49,168 nt of DNA from JAGTRB01 sp037439685 (GCA_037439685.1 JBBIVO010000005.1:1-49168); one strand, 5' to 3'. Counted from the first letter of the stretch, positions 1 to 9,641 are shown. A program made the numbers and translations. Notes: a model not told the origin generated them from the letters alone.

Positions 1-460
1 GGCTATCACGAGGTCGTCCTCCCCGGCCCCCCTTACCAGCTCAAGCATCCTCTGCACTCCTCTCACCCCATCCTCCGCCGGGATGGGATGGGACGCCTCA
101 TGCAGCTCTATCCTCCTGAGGCTGCGGCGTGAGCGGGTTCCTCTTAGAATGTTAACCGACCCCGCCGAGATCCTGTCTCCCAGGATCTCCTCCAGGGCCT
201 CCGCCATAGCCCNNNNNNNNNNNNNNNNNNNNNNNNNNNNNNNNNNNNNNNNNNNNNNNNNNNNNNNNNNNNNNNNNNNNNNNNNCTACTCCACCCGCCC
301 TTAGGAGGTTCCCCTCCCTAGTGAGATGGCTTAGAATAGCCCTCTTCGGGTTCACCTCCTCTAGGGCCACACCGAGAATATCGAGGGCGTCACGTCTAAG
401 CCTCCTCAGCTCCTGGGTTTGGGAGTTCTCGAGCAGCTGGAGCTCGTTACTTATCCGCAT
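1..460 (-). CDS. Glycerate 2-kinase (MOFRL/DUF4147 family), N-terminal part, interrupted by an assembly gap and cut by the window edge
   Basis: The minus strand begins with MRISNELQLLENSQ and continues through a DALDILGVALEEVNPKRA segment, typical of the glycerate kinase N-terminal region. After the N run, a second frame reads AMAEALEEILGDRIS and EASHPIPAEDGVRGVQ, then LVRGAGEDDLVIA at base 1. This matches the family pattern of a helix followed by the HPiPdeaG motif. The enzyme phosphorylates glycerate to 2-phosphoglycerate in the cytoplasm. The two parts are in different frames across the 73-N run; 72 or 75 bases would join them, so the break is probably a gap-length artefact rather than a mutation. 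The catalytic C-terminal region lies outside the window. The family call is based on remembered family patterns, not a search. Confidence 0.75.
213..285. other. Assembly gap (73 N)
   Basis: A run of 73 undetermined bases lies inside the glycerate kinase gene. The flanking coding frames disagree by one base, so the true gap length is probably 72 or 75 (or another length that restores the frame). Confidence 0.95.
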
Positions 461-518
461 GACCCCTTTAAGTAGGTGATGACCTGATAAAATCGTTATC
501 GGGCGTTAGCCGCCTTTT

Positions 519-2726
519 TCACTCCTTTACGATGTATTCGCTTGCCCGTGGAGGCTCTGGTGGGAGCCCCTTCCTCTCCCTCACCCTCCTCAATATCTCG
601 GGCAGCATGTTGTCGGGTACCGGGGCCCAGTGGTCGAAGGTGCACTGCCAGAAGGCTCTGCCGGATGTGGCTGCCCTCATCTCACTGGCAAGTCCGAGGG
701 CCTCTGAGACCGGGATGAAGCCTGTGACCGCTATTAGGGGACCCTTCTGCTCCACGCTGTATATGTTCCCCCTCTTCCTGTTCAATAGGGATGTGACGTT
801 GCCGAGCTCCTCGGCTGGCAGGGTCACCTGTATCTTGTATATCGGCTCCAGGAGGGTTGGCCTGGCTGAGAGGAGGGAGGCATATATCGCCTGCCTCGTG
901 GCTGGCATCATCTGGGCTGGGCCTCTGTGAACCGGGTCCTCGTGGAGCTGGGCGTCCACCAGCGTCACCTGGACCCCCCTCACCGCCTCCCCGGCGAAGG
1001 GGCCAGACTCCATGGACCAGTGGAATCCTCCGGCTACGTGGTCCTTCACCTCCCTGAGATACTGGATTCCATAGGTCGCGTCGACGAGGATGTTGGCGTT
1101 CTGGTCCACCGCGACCACCTCCCTAGCATCTCTAGATGACCACCCAGCCCTTTCAACCAGGACCTCTAGCCTCATCCTCCTCGAGAGGGCCTCGCTCAGG
1201 GCCCCCTCTCTTATCAGGTCTATGACCTTGGGGTCGAGGGGCTTCACGGTGAACCAGAGCTTGTTGTGCTTGTTCGGGCTCTTCCCCATGAAGGGGCCCG
1301 CCTCCTCCCTTATCGACTCCCTATATACCACCGTGGGCTCTGTTGCCGTCACCTCGACGTTGTACTCCCTCGCCAGGTCCTTGAGGGCTATCTCGAGGTG
1401 GAGCTCCCCCGCGCCGGATAGGAGGTACTCCCCGGTCTCCTGGTTTATCACTGCCACCAGGTTTGGGTCCTGTATGGTGAGCTTGGTCATCGCTTCTATC
1501 AGCCTCGGGAGGTCCATGGGGCGCTTGGGCTCCACGGCTATGGTGAGGACGGGCTCGGTGAAGTACTTGATCTGCTCGAAGCCCACCGCGCTGTCCTTAT
1601 GGGCCAGGTCCACGATGGTCTCGCCGGCCCTCCCCGCGTCTATCCCCAGGAGGGCCACTATGTTTCCGGAGGGTATGGCATCCACCACCTCCCTGAACTG
1701 GCCCATGTATATGCTTACCTGCTGAGCCTTGTAAGACCTGTTGGCCATCAAGAGGTATATGTCATCGCCCTTCCTTATGGTGCCGGAGAAGATCCTGCCG
1801 GTGTTTATGATCCCCGCCTGGGGGTCGATGATGACGTTTGTTACGCATATCACAAGCGGCCCCTCATCGTCGAGTTTAAACATAGCCCTCCCCACCTCGC
1901 TCTCGAGGTCGCCGCGCCATATCGCCTGAAGCCTGAAGGGCTGGGCCTCCAGGGGGCTTGGTAGGTGGTGGACAACCATCTCCAAGATGGCCTCGTGGAG
2001 GGGCAGGAGCTTCTGGAGCTCCTCCACCCTCCCCTCCCTGTAGAACTCGACAATATCGTTGAACTTCAGCCCCTTCCTCTTGAGCATGGGGAGGGTGAAT
2101 CCCCACCTATCTAGGGCTGAGCCGAATGCGACGGTGCCATTAGCCGCGTTAACAGTCCACTTATCCTTAATCTCGTCTATGCCATAGGTCTGGACTATGG
2201 TGTTGAACTGGTTTATGATCCTCAGGAGCTTCTTCATAACCGCGTCGGCGTCCATCTTAAGCTCCTTTATCAAGCGGTCGAACTTGTTGATGTAGAGAAC
2301 CGGCCTCACCCTCTCCTCAAGGGCTGCCCTCAGCCTGATCTCCGTCATTATCTGGAACTCCTCGACCGCGTCTACCAGGAGGATACAGCCGTCTAAGGCC
2401 CTCAAGGCCCTCGTAACCTTTCCGGAGAAGTCGACGTGCCCAGGGGTGTCTATGAGGTTTATGACATACTCCTTCCCATCCTCCTCGTAAAGGAGGCTTA
2501 TGTTAGCCGTCTTTATGGTGATCCCCCTCCTCTGCTCCTCCTCAAGGTAGTCGAGGGCCCTCGCCTCCCCCGCCCTGCTCGGGGCAAGTAGGCCCGCCAT
2601 GGCCAGGAGGCTGTCGCTCATGGTAGTCTTCCCATGGTCGATGTGGGCGATTATCCCGATATTCCTGATGCGCTCCTTGTCATGCATCAGCTTCAATATA
2701 TCCTCGGTCTGCCTGAACCTCGGCAT
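519..2726 (-). CDS. fusA: Translation elongation factor EF-2
   Basis: This 735-residue GTPase catalyses ribosomal translocation. The G1 motif AHIDHGKTT is near residue 27, the G3 motif DTPGHVDF follows, and the G4 motif is NKFDR rather than the more usual NKVDR. The C-terminal domain carries HEDPVHRGPAQ, whose histidine near residue 600 is the position modified to diphthamide in archaeal and eukaryotic EF-2; the SGRAFW loop follows. Length matches archaeal EF-2 (about 730). The gene stands alone, with glycerate kinase downstream on the same strand. ATG at 2726 is preceded by a purine-rich stretch. Confidence 0.98.
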   Translation of the reverse strand: MPRFRQTEDILKLMHDKERIRNIGIIAHIDHGKTTMSDSLLAMAGLLAPSRAGEARALDYLEEEQRRGITIKTANISLLYEEDGKEYVINLIDTPGHVDFSGKVTRALRALDGCILLVDAVEEFQIMTEIRLRAALEERVRPVLYINKFDRLIKELKMDADAVMKKLLRIINQFNTIVQTYGIDEIKDKWTVNAANGTVAFGSALDRWGFTLPMLKRKGLKFNDIVEFYREGRVEELQKLLPLHEAILEMVVHHLPSPLEAQPFRLQAIWRGDLESEVGRAMFKLDDEGPLVICVTNVIIDPQAGIINTGRIFSGTIRKGDDIYLLMANRSYKAQQVSIYMGQFREVVDAIPSGNIVALLGIDAGRAGETIVDLAHKDSAVGFEQIKYFTEPVLTIAVEPKRPMDLPRLIEAMTKLTIQDPNLVAVINQETGEYLLSGAGELHLEIALKDLAREYNVEVTATEPTVVYRESIREEAGPFMGKSPNKHNKLWFTVKPLDPKVIDLIREGALSEALSRRMRLEVLVERAGWSSRDAREVVAVDQNANILVDATYGIQYLREVKDHVAGGFHWSMESGPFAGEAVRGVQVTLVDAQLHEDPVHRGPAQMMPATRQAIYASLLSARPTLLEPIYKIQVTLPAEELGNVTSLLNRKRGNIYSVEQKGPLIAVTGFIPVSEALGLASEMRAATSGRAFWQCTFDHWAPVPDNMLPEILRRVRERKGLPPEPPRASEYIVKE

Positions 2727-2772
2727 GGCCTATCCTAACCCTTCCAGACTTCGCTATAGGAACGAGCCCTTG

Positions 2773-2785
2773 CCCCTTTTAAACC
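2773..2785 (-). promoter_or_regulatory. Probable TATA box for EF-2
   Basis: On the minus strand this reads GGTTTAAAAGGGG, a TATA-like core with purine-rich flanks, about 50 nt before the EF-2 ATG. Transcription would then start near 2755 and leave a leader of about 28 nt. A similar TTTAAAAGG box lies about 30 nt further upstream. This is pattern-based only. Confidence 0.4.
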
Positions 2786-2786
2786 A

Positions 2787-3514
2787 TTCGTATCCTCCCT
2801 AGGCTCCTTTTAAAGGGCAGTCTTCGCTTTCCCTCTCTCTGTGTATGGGATTATCGTGCGAAGACCCCGCTCTGGTTCATGCTGTACAGTGTGTATCTCT
2901 CCCTCTGCTCCACGGGCCTCTCCAGGCCTCCCGCAGCTTGGGCCGTCCATCAAGTTGAGACCCGTTTCCCCATGGGGTAGGTGGAGAGGCCCACGCCCAT
3001 AGCGGATAGGAGGAGACCCACATATACGGACGATGCGATATTAGGGCCTCTTAGCTTGTAGGTAGCTGAGGCTGGAGCACCACACATAAAGTGATGAATG
3101 GAAGAGGTTTTATGGAGAGGATGGATGAGCACCTGAAGGATGGAACAGAGTTTTCGATGGCCCTTCCCCCTGCCTCAAGGAGGTTGTGATAGGAAACACA
3201 TGAAGAACTGGCTTACAGCATTCATGTTCCACCACGATTACTAAGGAATAATGAGGAGGAGGGAAAGCCGCCTTAGGAGACCATCAAAACCCGAGTATCA
3301 GAGGCTCATGGACACGATGTGAAGGCGATGGGCTTAAGTTAAAGGAGACGATTGCACCTACGATGGCTGGTATACAGTCATGCCTTGATTTATATGTCTC
3401 CATGAAGCCATGAAGTATATAGTGTTCTGCTCGGTCTCTGTCGCTGCTGATCAATCCGCTTCAAGTAAAGGGATTCCGAAGAGTTGAACCGCAGCATCTG
3501 TCGCCTTAGCACTC
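2787..3514. other. Gene-poor stretch with possible decayed coding traces
   Basis: No convincing gene is present. On the minus strand there are two short coding-like pieces. One is a hydrophobic stretch around 2960-3060 containing ASSVYVGLLLSAMGVG. The other is a charged piece around 2850-2925 containing VEQRERYTLYSMNQSG. They are separated by stops and could be remnants of a lost gene. I cannot name a family. Confidence 0.3.
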
Positions 3515-4084
3515 ATGATATTTTTATTGTTTGGGTACTACCTGATGACTATTCCTGAGCCGGTAGGGCCTCTCATAATCAATTTAGATGGGGTCCTTTA
3601 CAGCGATGATGTCTTCACTGCAGATTTCAACTACTCCGCCCGAGTCGGTAAGAGGATCACCTTCTTCGAGCCGCTCAACTACAGCGAGCTCTACGAGGAG
3701 AGTTTCAGTTTCGAGGTAGAGAGCCTGTTCGAGGTGTGGCCACTCCTAGATAGGCTGAGGATGCCGAATGTTGTTCGTGGACTTGCTAGAATCCTGTTGA
3801 ATGGAACCTATGAGGGTGCCAAGAGATTCTTCGCGAGGGATGGAAAGTCAGGCATTCAACTATACCTAGGAGACGTACCAGGGGGAGGTAATAGGCCTGC
3901 TGGGGTTTGGTACGTGTTGCAGAGGTTTCCGGCGACCTCGAATACCGTTGAGGAGATCTTCATAGCAAAAGAGTACAGCACTGGCCGTTCATGGCGGAGT
4001 AATTGGGGCCTTTATATCAGAGTTTATCAATCCCCACCTTTAAAAGTCTCTTTCAGACGCTCTGCATCGCACTGGATGCCCTGA
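3515..4084 (+). CDS. Unidentified protein with an N-terminal hydrophobic segment
   Basis: This 189-residue reading frame starts with a membrane-like segment (MIFLLFGYYLMTIPEP). The same frame continues upstream for nine more hydrophobic or small residues before a stop at 3485, so a start codon may have been lost. The body is soluble-looking, with many aromatic residues, one NGT glycosylation-like site and no cysteine, which fits an extracytoplasmic domain held by one N-terminal helix. I recognise no family. It sits between gene-poor stretches and a transposase remnant, so it may be a truncated or relict gene. Codon use is similar to the neighbours, which favours real coding origin. Confidence 0.4.
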   Translation: MIFLLFGYYLMTIPEPVGPLIINLDGVLYSDDVFTADFNYSARVGKRITFFEPLNYSELYEESFSFEVESLFEVWPLLDRLRMPNVVRGLARILLNGTYEGAKRFFARDGKSGIQLYLGDVPGGGNRPAGVWYVLQRFPATSNTVEEIFIAKEYSTGRSWRSNWGLYIRVYQSPPLKVSFRRSASHWMP

Positions 4085-4195
4085 CCATATACTCAGTACC
4101 ATTATTATATTCATCTAGAGCTTTGCAGTCGTTTTTATGAAGAACTCGTCTCAAAACTCTCCAGCATATTATTATCTATGCTATTTGTACGAGAC

Positions 4196-4296
4196 CTATA
4201 AGGTTAATGCGAGTTCCCCTATCCTTATGGTTATCCTCCTAAAGCTAGTTAGCCGTGAGAAGAATCTTTCTAAAGCGCTTCTCATGCGCTTATAGG
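4196..4296 (-). pseudogene. Remnant of an IS5/IS4-type DDE transposase C-terminus
   Basis: The minus strand reads AYKRMRSALERFFSRLTSF followed by RRI and then a stop at 4196. This resembles the end of IS5-group transposases, where a Tyr-Lys-x-Arg-Ser-x-(Val/Ile)-Glu-Arg segment supplies the last catalytic glutamate and is followed by Phe-Arg-Arg. Upstream (4300-4430) only short broken pieces remain, for example one beginning MSQALTRLMEGLKVRAG, ended by stops. The call rests on a short match. Confidence 0.4.
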
Positions 4297-4513
4297 CCTT
4301 CCTAGCTGAGCCTGAAAGGCTTCCGCAGCATATCCCCCTGTTCCTAGAGTGTAGGCATATCGGCTTTACCTTCCAGCCCTTACCTTCAACCCCTCCATGA
4401 GCCGTGTTAATGCTTGGCTCATGGTCTGCCCTAGCCCCCTTAACCCTGCTAGAGTTTTTGATACTTCTCTCAGCTAGTATGCATACTTTACTCGGAGAGG
4501 CAAGTATGCTTCA

Positions 4514-5599
4514 TCACTTCTCTTCGTGGGTGAAGGCGTAGGCTACTGGTGCCCCTGACTGGACCGCTTGTAGGCTTCCAGATGTTCCTAGGGATTGGCC
4601 GCATGGGTATGCCCAGGTGTAGCCGTCCACGGGCATCTCTATCACCTCCAGGACATCGCCGTAGAGGTCGTAGACCTCGGCGAGGGGCTCCCCCTTCTTT
4701 ATGAACTCTCCTGGCCTCTTGAGGAACCTTATAAGGCCGCCCCTTCCAGCCCTGATCATACCATAGAACCTGTTCACCCCTGGAATTATCGTTATGCCTT
4801 CCTGGGGCTCGATCTCGCCATCTATCATGTCGAAGGCCTTCATAATATTCAGAACCCCCCTCACGCCTACGCTCGTGGAAGGCTCGGAGATCCACCTGCC
4901 ATCTATCAGCTCCTCGAGGATGACGGGGATCCCATTCCTCGCGGCGAGGTTTCCGAGGGTTGGAGGCGCGTCCTCCCTGACGGGCTCCTCCGAGACTATT
5001 GTGGTTACTCCGAAGGCCTCCGCCATCCTAACGAGCTTCTCCTTGGTTGCTGGATTCCCAATATTGATCCACTGGTAGATGAGGGAGTCCGGCCTCGTGT
5101 TGCAGTGGATGTTCACGATGAGGGTTGACCTGCTCCAAGCCTCCTTCCAAAGGGCGTATGCGAGCCTCTCGGTGGTGTTTCCATTAGGGTTATCGGCCCT
5201 CACCCCTCCCACATCTAGGTTATCTATCCATGAGAGGTATTGATGGTGCATGAAGGCCAGGGGGTTTCCTACTGGTATCCCTATTATGGCTCCCCTGAGG
5301 CCCTTCGGATCGACCTTCTCCCTCATCACCCTCCTTATGACCTCTATCCCCTGTATCTCGATACCGTGCTGTGTTGACATCAGGAGAAGGGTGGGCCCCT
5401 CCTCCGAGCCGTTCATCGCCATTACGGGTATGTCGATGCTTGCTGTGTTCACGAGCTCTACTCCCTTTATAACCCCCTTCCTCAGCTCACCTCTAGCAGC
5501 CTTGGTATCTCCTACCTCTATAACCTCGGGCATGGTTATACCCTCCAATATTGAGAATTTACCTGGGGGTATATGAGCCTTTACACCTCCGCCTTTCAT
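4514..5599 (-). CDS. Succinylglutamate desuccinylase/aspartoacylase family deacylase (M14-like)
   Basis: This 361-residue protein has a QHGIEIQG motif near residue 78, where His and Glu are the expected zinc ligands. It then has a NPNGNTTERLAYALW segment and VNIHCNT, whose histidine is the third zinc ligand in the family. The C-terminal third (about 270-350) forms the beta-rich domain, with a GEFIKKGEPLAEVYD segment resembling the lipoyl-like fold found in AstE/AspA relatives. Family members remove acyl groups from N-acyl amino acids in the cytoplasm. The substrate cannot be read from sequence. It lies alone, about 185 bp downstream of purF on the same strand. Confidence 0.8.
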   Translation of the reverse strand: MKGGGVKAHIPPGKFSILEGITMPEVIEVGDTKAARGELRKGVIKGVELVNTASIDIPVMAMNGSEEGPTLLLMSTQHGIEIQGIEVIRRVMREKVDPKGLRGAIIGIPVGNPLAFMHHQYLSWIDNLDVGGVRADNPNGNTTERLAYALWKEAWSRSTLIVNIHCNTRPDSLIYQWINIGNPATKEKLVRMAEAFGVTTIVSEEPVREDAPPTLGNLAARNGIPVILEELIDGRWISEPSTSVGVRGVLNIMKAFDMIDGEIEPQEGITIIPGVNRFYGMIRAGRGGLIRFLKRPGEFIKKGEPLAEVYDLYGDVLEVIEMPVDGYTWAYPCGQSLGTSGSLQAVQSGAPVAYAFTHEEK

Positions 5600-5784
5600 C
5601 CTCCGAGAACCCTTGATCAGAGCCTATGTAGAGAATATCTTCAGAGCCGTGAGATCCTAACATCATCTCATGCGGGTATTCTCCCGGCCTTCTCAAAAGA
5701 GGAAGAGTTGATATCGGATAACCCCTCATTCTTGAGATTACATTAGATGGACCATTTACATGTTTTCAGTTGAGCCTTATAGGA

Positions 5785-7233
5785 TCAGTCTGATGGCTCA
5801 TATATCCTTCCATACTCTGGTTCTCCCCTTAGGATTCGTTCTCTCGTCTCTTTAACCAGTCTATTGGCGTTAGGCGTTGGATATTCTCCTGTCACACAGC
5901 CTAAACATAGTTCATCCATCTTCATCCCGGTTGCCCTCACATAGTCCTTGAGGGGCTGATAGTTTACGCTGTCGGCTCCAATCTCCTCCGCTATCTCCTC
6001 GGTGGTTAGCCTAGCCCCTATGAGCTCCCCGTAGGTGGCCATATCAACGCCGTAGAAGCATGGGCCTATGATCCTAGGGAAGGTGATGAATAGGTGGATC
6101 TCCTTTGCCCCAGCTGCCCTGAGGCGCTTCACCGCCGAGCGGGTTGTATCCCCCCTCACTATGCTGTCGTCGATGACAGCGATCCTTTTCCCACATATTT
6201 TGGGCTTAAGGATGTTCACCTTTCTGTAGACCACGTTCTTCCTCTCCTCAGCTCCCATTATGAAGGCCCTCTGGGTTACATACCTATGCCTCCTAGTCGC
6301 CATCTCCCATGGGAGGCCTGACTCCTCGTGGAACCCGTAGGCCGCGTCGTTGGCGGTCTCTGGGAGGGAGATCACCATATCGCATCTAGACGCGACCTCG
6401 GAGTATCTCGAGGCGAGGTTAACCCCGAAGTCTCTCCTCACCTCATAAACATACCTCTCACCGAATATGGAGTCTGGGCGGGCGAAGTAGGCGAACTCGA
6501 AGGAGCAGAAGGCCCTCCTTCTACATGGGACAAGCTGCTCCCTCGAGGCTAAGGACCCATCCAACACTAGGAGCTCTCCCGGGTTGACCTCCCCTATCCT
6601 CTCTATCCCGTTGATGTCGAGGCCCACACTCTCGGAGCTGAAGGCCTCGGCGTCATCCCCTCCACCATAGCATAGGGGCTTGAAGCCGTAGGGGTCCTTG
6701 AAGGCGAAGAGGGTACCGTCACCCGTTAGGCCTGTGATGGAGAAGGAGCCCTCCGCCCTCTCCATGCATATTCTTACGCTTTCCTCAAGGGATCCGCCCT
6801 CATGGACTCCTTTGAGGAGCATCCTGCAGAGGATGTGGGCGTCAGAGCCTCCGTCTCCGAACTCTCCTCGGAGATCCCTGACGTTAACTATGTTCCCGTT
6901 TAGAGATATGGCGATGGACCTTCCCCCGCCTGAAACCATGATCGGCATTGCATCCCTCCTAAGGGAGCTTTCATCGCATGACCCAGATGTGGCGTATCTG
7001 ACGTTTCCTATCCCGACCCCTCCGGAGAGCTCTCTGATCTCGGGTTTGGAGCTTAGGTAGGATGTTGGTGGGATGAGGCCGAGCTCCTTGAAGACCTTAA
7101 TGCCGCCGTTGTATGTCGCAAACCCGTGGCTCTGGTGGCCCCTATGGTTCTGGGCTAAGAGCCCCCAGTAAAGGTAAGGTAGGGCCTCTCCTCCCTTCAC
7201 ATGGACCCCATATACTCCGCACCCCTCGCTCAT
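5785..7233 (-). CDS. purF: Amidophosphoribosyltransferase
   Basis: This 482-residue enzyme converts PRPP and glutamine to phosphoribosylamine, the first committed step of purine synthesis. The N-terminal nucleophile is Cys5 (MSEGCGVYG), so a four-residue propeptide must be removed. The PRPP site is VIDDSIVRGDTTRS. Cysteines at CSFEFAYFARPDS, GPCFYGVD and CLGC match the positions that bind the 4Fe-4S cluster in Bacillus-type PurF, so an oxygen-sensitive cluster is likely, in line with an anaerobe. Its ATG overlaps the purC stop by 4 nt (ATGA), indicating translational coupling. Confidence 0.96.
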   Translation of the reverse strand: MSEGCGVYGVHVKGGEALPYLYWGLLAQNHRGHQSHGFATYNGGIKVFKELGLIPPTSYLSSKPEIRELSGGVGIGNVRYATSGSCDESSLRRDAMPIMVSGGGRSIAISLNGNIVNVRDLRGEFGDGGSDAHILCRMLLKGVHEGGSLEESVRICMERAEGSFSITGLTGDGTLFAFKDPYGFKPLCYGGGDDAEAFSSESVGLDINGIERIGEVNPGELLVLDGSLASREQLVPCRRRAFCSFEFAYFARPDSIFGERYVYEVRRDFGVNLASRYSEVASRCDMVISLPETANDAAYGFHEESGLPWEMATRRHRYVTQRAFIMGAEERKNVVYRKVNILKPKICGKRIAVIDDSIVRGDTTRSAVKRLRAAGAKEIHLFITFPRIIGPCFYGVDMATYGELIGARLTTEEIAEEIGADSVNYQPLKDYVRATGMKMDELCLGCVTGEYPTPNANRLVKETRERILRGEPEYGRIYEPSD

Positions 7234-8180
7234 GTTATCTCCTCTAAGACCTCCTCCAAGCTCCTCAATCCGAACTCGTCTAGGCTTTTATTCCCCGTGA
7301 GCACCTCACAGGATGCCACGCACCTCTTCGAGACCTCGCAGACCACGGGCCAGGGTATCTCAGGCGGTGGCCCATCCCCTTGATATCCCACCCTTCGGCA
7401 GTACTCCCTCAGGAACTCCTTGTCCAGGCTGTGGGCCTCCTGGGGGATCCCAGCCTTGTAGAACCTCTCATCCCAGAAACGGGCTGAGTCGTGGGTTGGA
7501 GGCTCATCTATCTGGATAAGCCGATCCCCAACCCTCCCATACTCGAGCTTGAAGTCAGGGATTATGATGCCCCTCCTCCTGGCCTCAGCCCTGTAAAACT
7601 CGTAGAGCCTATATGTGGCCTCCTCCAGCTCATCCCACTCATCCCTCCCAACCAGGCCAGCCTCCAAGGCCTCCCCTCTCGAGATCTCCATGTCATGGCC
7701 CACATCGCTCTTCGTGGTTGGGGTTAGTACAGCCTCAGGGAGCTCCTCGCCCATCTTCAACCCCTCAGGCAACCTAACCCCGCTTATGCTCCTCGCCCCG
7801 TCCCTGTAAGCCCTCCAGGCTGAGCCGTATAGGTATCCCCTACATATCCACTCGATGTCGATCCGCTCCGCCTTCATAACCCTCATGGTCCTATCATCTA
7901 TGGACTCGAGAAAGTGGTTTGGGAAGATCCCCCTCGTCCTCTCGAACCAGAACTCTGAGAGGGCGTGGATGCTCCTCCCCTTATGGGGGATGAGCGTCGG
8001 GAAGACCACGTCGAAGGCGGATATCCTATCCGTCGTCACGATGAGCAGCTCGCCCCCTAGGTCGTAAACATCCCTCACCTTACCCCTCCTCGGAGGCCTC
8101 TCCTCTCCAAAGAGGCTTGAGGCCTCCAACACCTCGATGTACCCCTCTCCGAGGGGATCGGGGGTTAACCTCTTCTTCAT
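7230..8180 (-). CDS. purC: SAICAR synthetase
   Basis: This 316-residue enzyme joins aspartate to CAIR in purine synthesis. Diagnostic segments are RRGKVRDVYDLG and TTDRISAFDVVFP near the N-terminus, the ECxxR-like WICRGYLYGSAW, LTPTTKSDVGHD, and QIDEPPTHDSARFW. The protein is closer in length to yeast-type enzymes (about 300) than to the short bacterial form (about 240). It is the first gene of a purC-purF operon with a 4-nt overlap. A TATA-like box about 27 nt before the ATG suggests a leaderless transcript. Confidence 0.96.
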   Translation of the reverse strand: MKKRLTPDPLGEGYIEVLEASSLFGEERPPRRGKVRDVYDLGGELLIVTTDRISAFDVVFPTLIPHKGRSIHALSEFWFERTRGIFPNHFLESIDDRTMRVMKAERIDIEWICRGYLYGSAWRAYRDGARSISGVRLPEGLKMGEELPEAVLTPTTKSDVGHDMEISRGEALEAGLVGRDEWDELEEATYRLYEFYRAEARRRGIIIPDFKLEYGRVGDRLIQIDEPPTHDSARFWDERFYKAGIPQEAHSLDKEFLREYCRRVGYQGDGPPPEIPWPVVCEVSKRCVASCEVLTGNKSLDEFGLRSLEEVLEEIT

Positions 8181-8201
8181 CTACGACTCCTCCAGAGAGC
8201 T

Positions 8202-8213
8202 TATTATCTTAAA
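8202..8213 (-). promoter_or_regulatory. Probable TATA box for purC-purF
   Basis: The minus strand reads CTTTAAGATAAT, centred about 27 nt before the purC ATG at 8180, which would place the transcription start at or next to the start codon. Confidence 0.5.
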
Positions 8214-8284
8214 GCCTCGCCCTCAGATATATTAACTTGGGCATGCTGCCAGCCCTTCGATGAGGGCCTAATGGAGGATCAGGG

Positions 8285-9586
8285 ATGGTTAAGGTTGCAA
8301 TAGTTGGAGCAGGCCCTGCAGGCCTCTTCGCAGCCTATGAGCTGGCAGGCTTCTGCGAGGTCGTCGTCCTAGAGGAGAAGGACCACGTGGGGGGCTCGGG
8401 CCTCTACTCTGATGGTAAGCTGAACTTCCATCCAGGGATCGGTGGAGATATCACCCAGTTCATGCCTGAGGAGGAGGCCTGGAGGCTGATCTCCTACATC
8501 AAGGAGGCCTTCGCAGGGCTCGGGGTGGAGATGCACCCCCTCGACGAGGCTGGGGTGAGGGACCTAGAGGCCAGGGCGATAAAGGCTGGGATGAGGTTCG
8601 TCAGGATAGAGCAGAGCCACATCGGCTCAGACCATCTCCCCCTAGTAATGGGTAGGATGAGGGGCATGCTCGAGGAGAGGGGTGTCGAGTTCAGGTTGGG
8701 GGTGAGGGTGAAGGACCTATCCCTCGAGTCCGGGAGGATAAGGAGCCTGGAGACAACTGGAGGGGTTCTCTCCGCAGACTCCTTCCTCCTAGCCCCAGGC
8801 CGCATCGGGTCCAACTGGCTCGTCGGGCTCATGAGAAGGCTTGGGATAGGGATGAGCTACAACCCCCTCGATGTGGGCGTGAGGGTTGAGGTCCCGAATG
8901 AGGTCTTCGAGGAGATTATACAGGGGTATCGGTGCTGGGATCCCAAGTTCCACATATATACTCCCAGCTACGACGACTTCTCCAGAACCTTCTGCGTCTG
9001 TCCTAGGGGCTACGTCTTCAAGGAGGCATATGACGAGGAGCTCTTCGGGGTTAACGGCCACTCGATGAGGGAGAGGGGGAGCCCAAACACGAACTTCTCC
9101 CTCCTGGTGAGGATAAGCCTCACAGAGCCCCTTGAGAATACGACGGAGTATGGGCGGGGGGTCGCCCGGCTGACCAACACCCTAGGAGGCAGGAGGCCTA
9201 TCCTCCAAAGGCTTGGGGATCTAAGGGGCCACCGGCGCTCAACTTGGGAGAGGATCGAGAGGAGCTATGTCGAGCCAACGCTGAGGGATGTGACTCCTGG
9301 CGACATATCTATGGCCTATCCCAGCAGGGTCGTCAGAGACCTCCTGGAGGCCCTGGAGATCCTGGACAGGGTAGCCCCAGGGGTGAACGCCGACTCGACG
9401 CTGATCTATGCCCCCGAGATCAAGTTCTACGCCATGCGCATAGAGACCGATAACGAGTTCAGGACGGCAATTCCTAACCTATACGTGGCCGGAGATGGGG
9501 CTGGCGTATCCAGAGGGATAGTGGGAGCCGCGGCGACGGGGATCATAGCAGCGAGGGGGATAAAGGCGGCCCTGTCCCGAGCCTAA
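8285..9586 (+). CDS. FAD-dependent oxidoreductase (COG2509-like dehydrogenase)
   Basis: This 433-residue flavoprotein begins with the dinucleotide fold VKVAIVGAGPAGLFAAYEL, has the VLEEKDHVGGSG segment that follows in this family, and ends with NLYVAGDGAGVSRGIVGAA, which closes the FAD site. The middle has SYNPLDVGVRVEVPNEVFE, typical of uncharacterised FAD-dependent dehydrogenases related to geranylgeranyl-reductase-like and HI0933-like proteins. The ATG has a GGAGG ribosome site 8 nt upstream. It is divergent from purC and followed 55 bp later by a phosphatidyltransferase gene. Substrate unknown. Confidence 0.85.
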   Translation: MVKVAIVGAGPAGLFAAYELAGFCEVVVLEEKDHVGGSGLYSDGKLNFHPGIGGDITQFMPEEEAWRLISYIKEAFAGLGVEMHPLDEAGVRDLEARAIKAGMRFVRIEQSHIGSDHLPLVMGRMRGMLEERGVEFRLGVRVKDLSLESGRIRSLETTGGVLSADSFLLAPGRIGSNWLVGLMRRLGIGMSYNPLDVGVRVEVPNEVFEEIIQGYRCWDPKFHIYTPSYDDFSRTFCVCPRGYVFKEAYDEELFGVNGHSMRERGSPNTNFSLLVRISLTEPLENTTEYGRGVARLTNTLGGRRPILQRLGDLRGHRRSTWERIERSYVEPTLRDVTPGDISMAYPSRVVRDLLEALEILDRVAPGVNADSTLIYAPEIKFYAMRIETDNEFRTAIPNLYVAGDGAGVSRGIVGAAATGIIAARGIKAALSRA

Positions 9587-9641
9587 TGGCTTCATCCTAG
9601 GGATCACGCTTAATTGGGAAAACTGAGAGTCTACCAGTGGC

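Noticed and set aside
1090..1725. Long plus-strand open frame opposite EF-2
   Set aside because: It is antisense to a fully conserved gene, and its protein has no recognisable features; typical shadow of a GC-rich gene.
4595..5128. 177-codon plus-strand open frame opposite the deacylase gene
   Set aside because: The minus-strand protein has clear zinc-ligand motifs; this frame has none.
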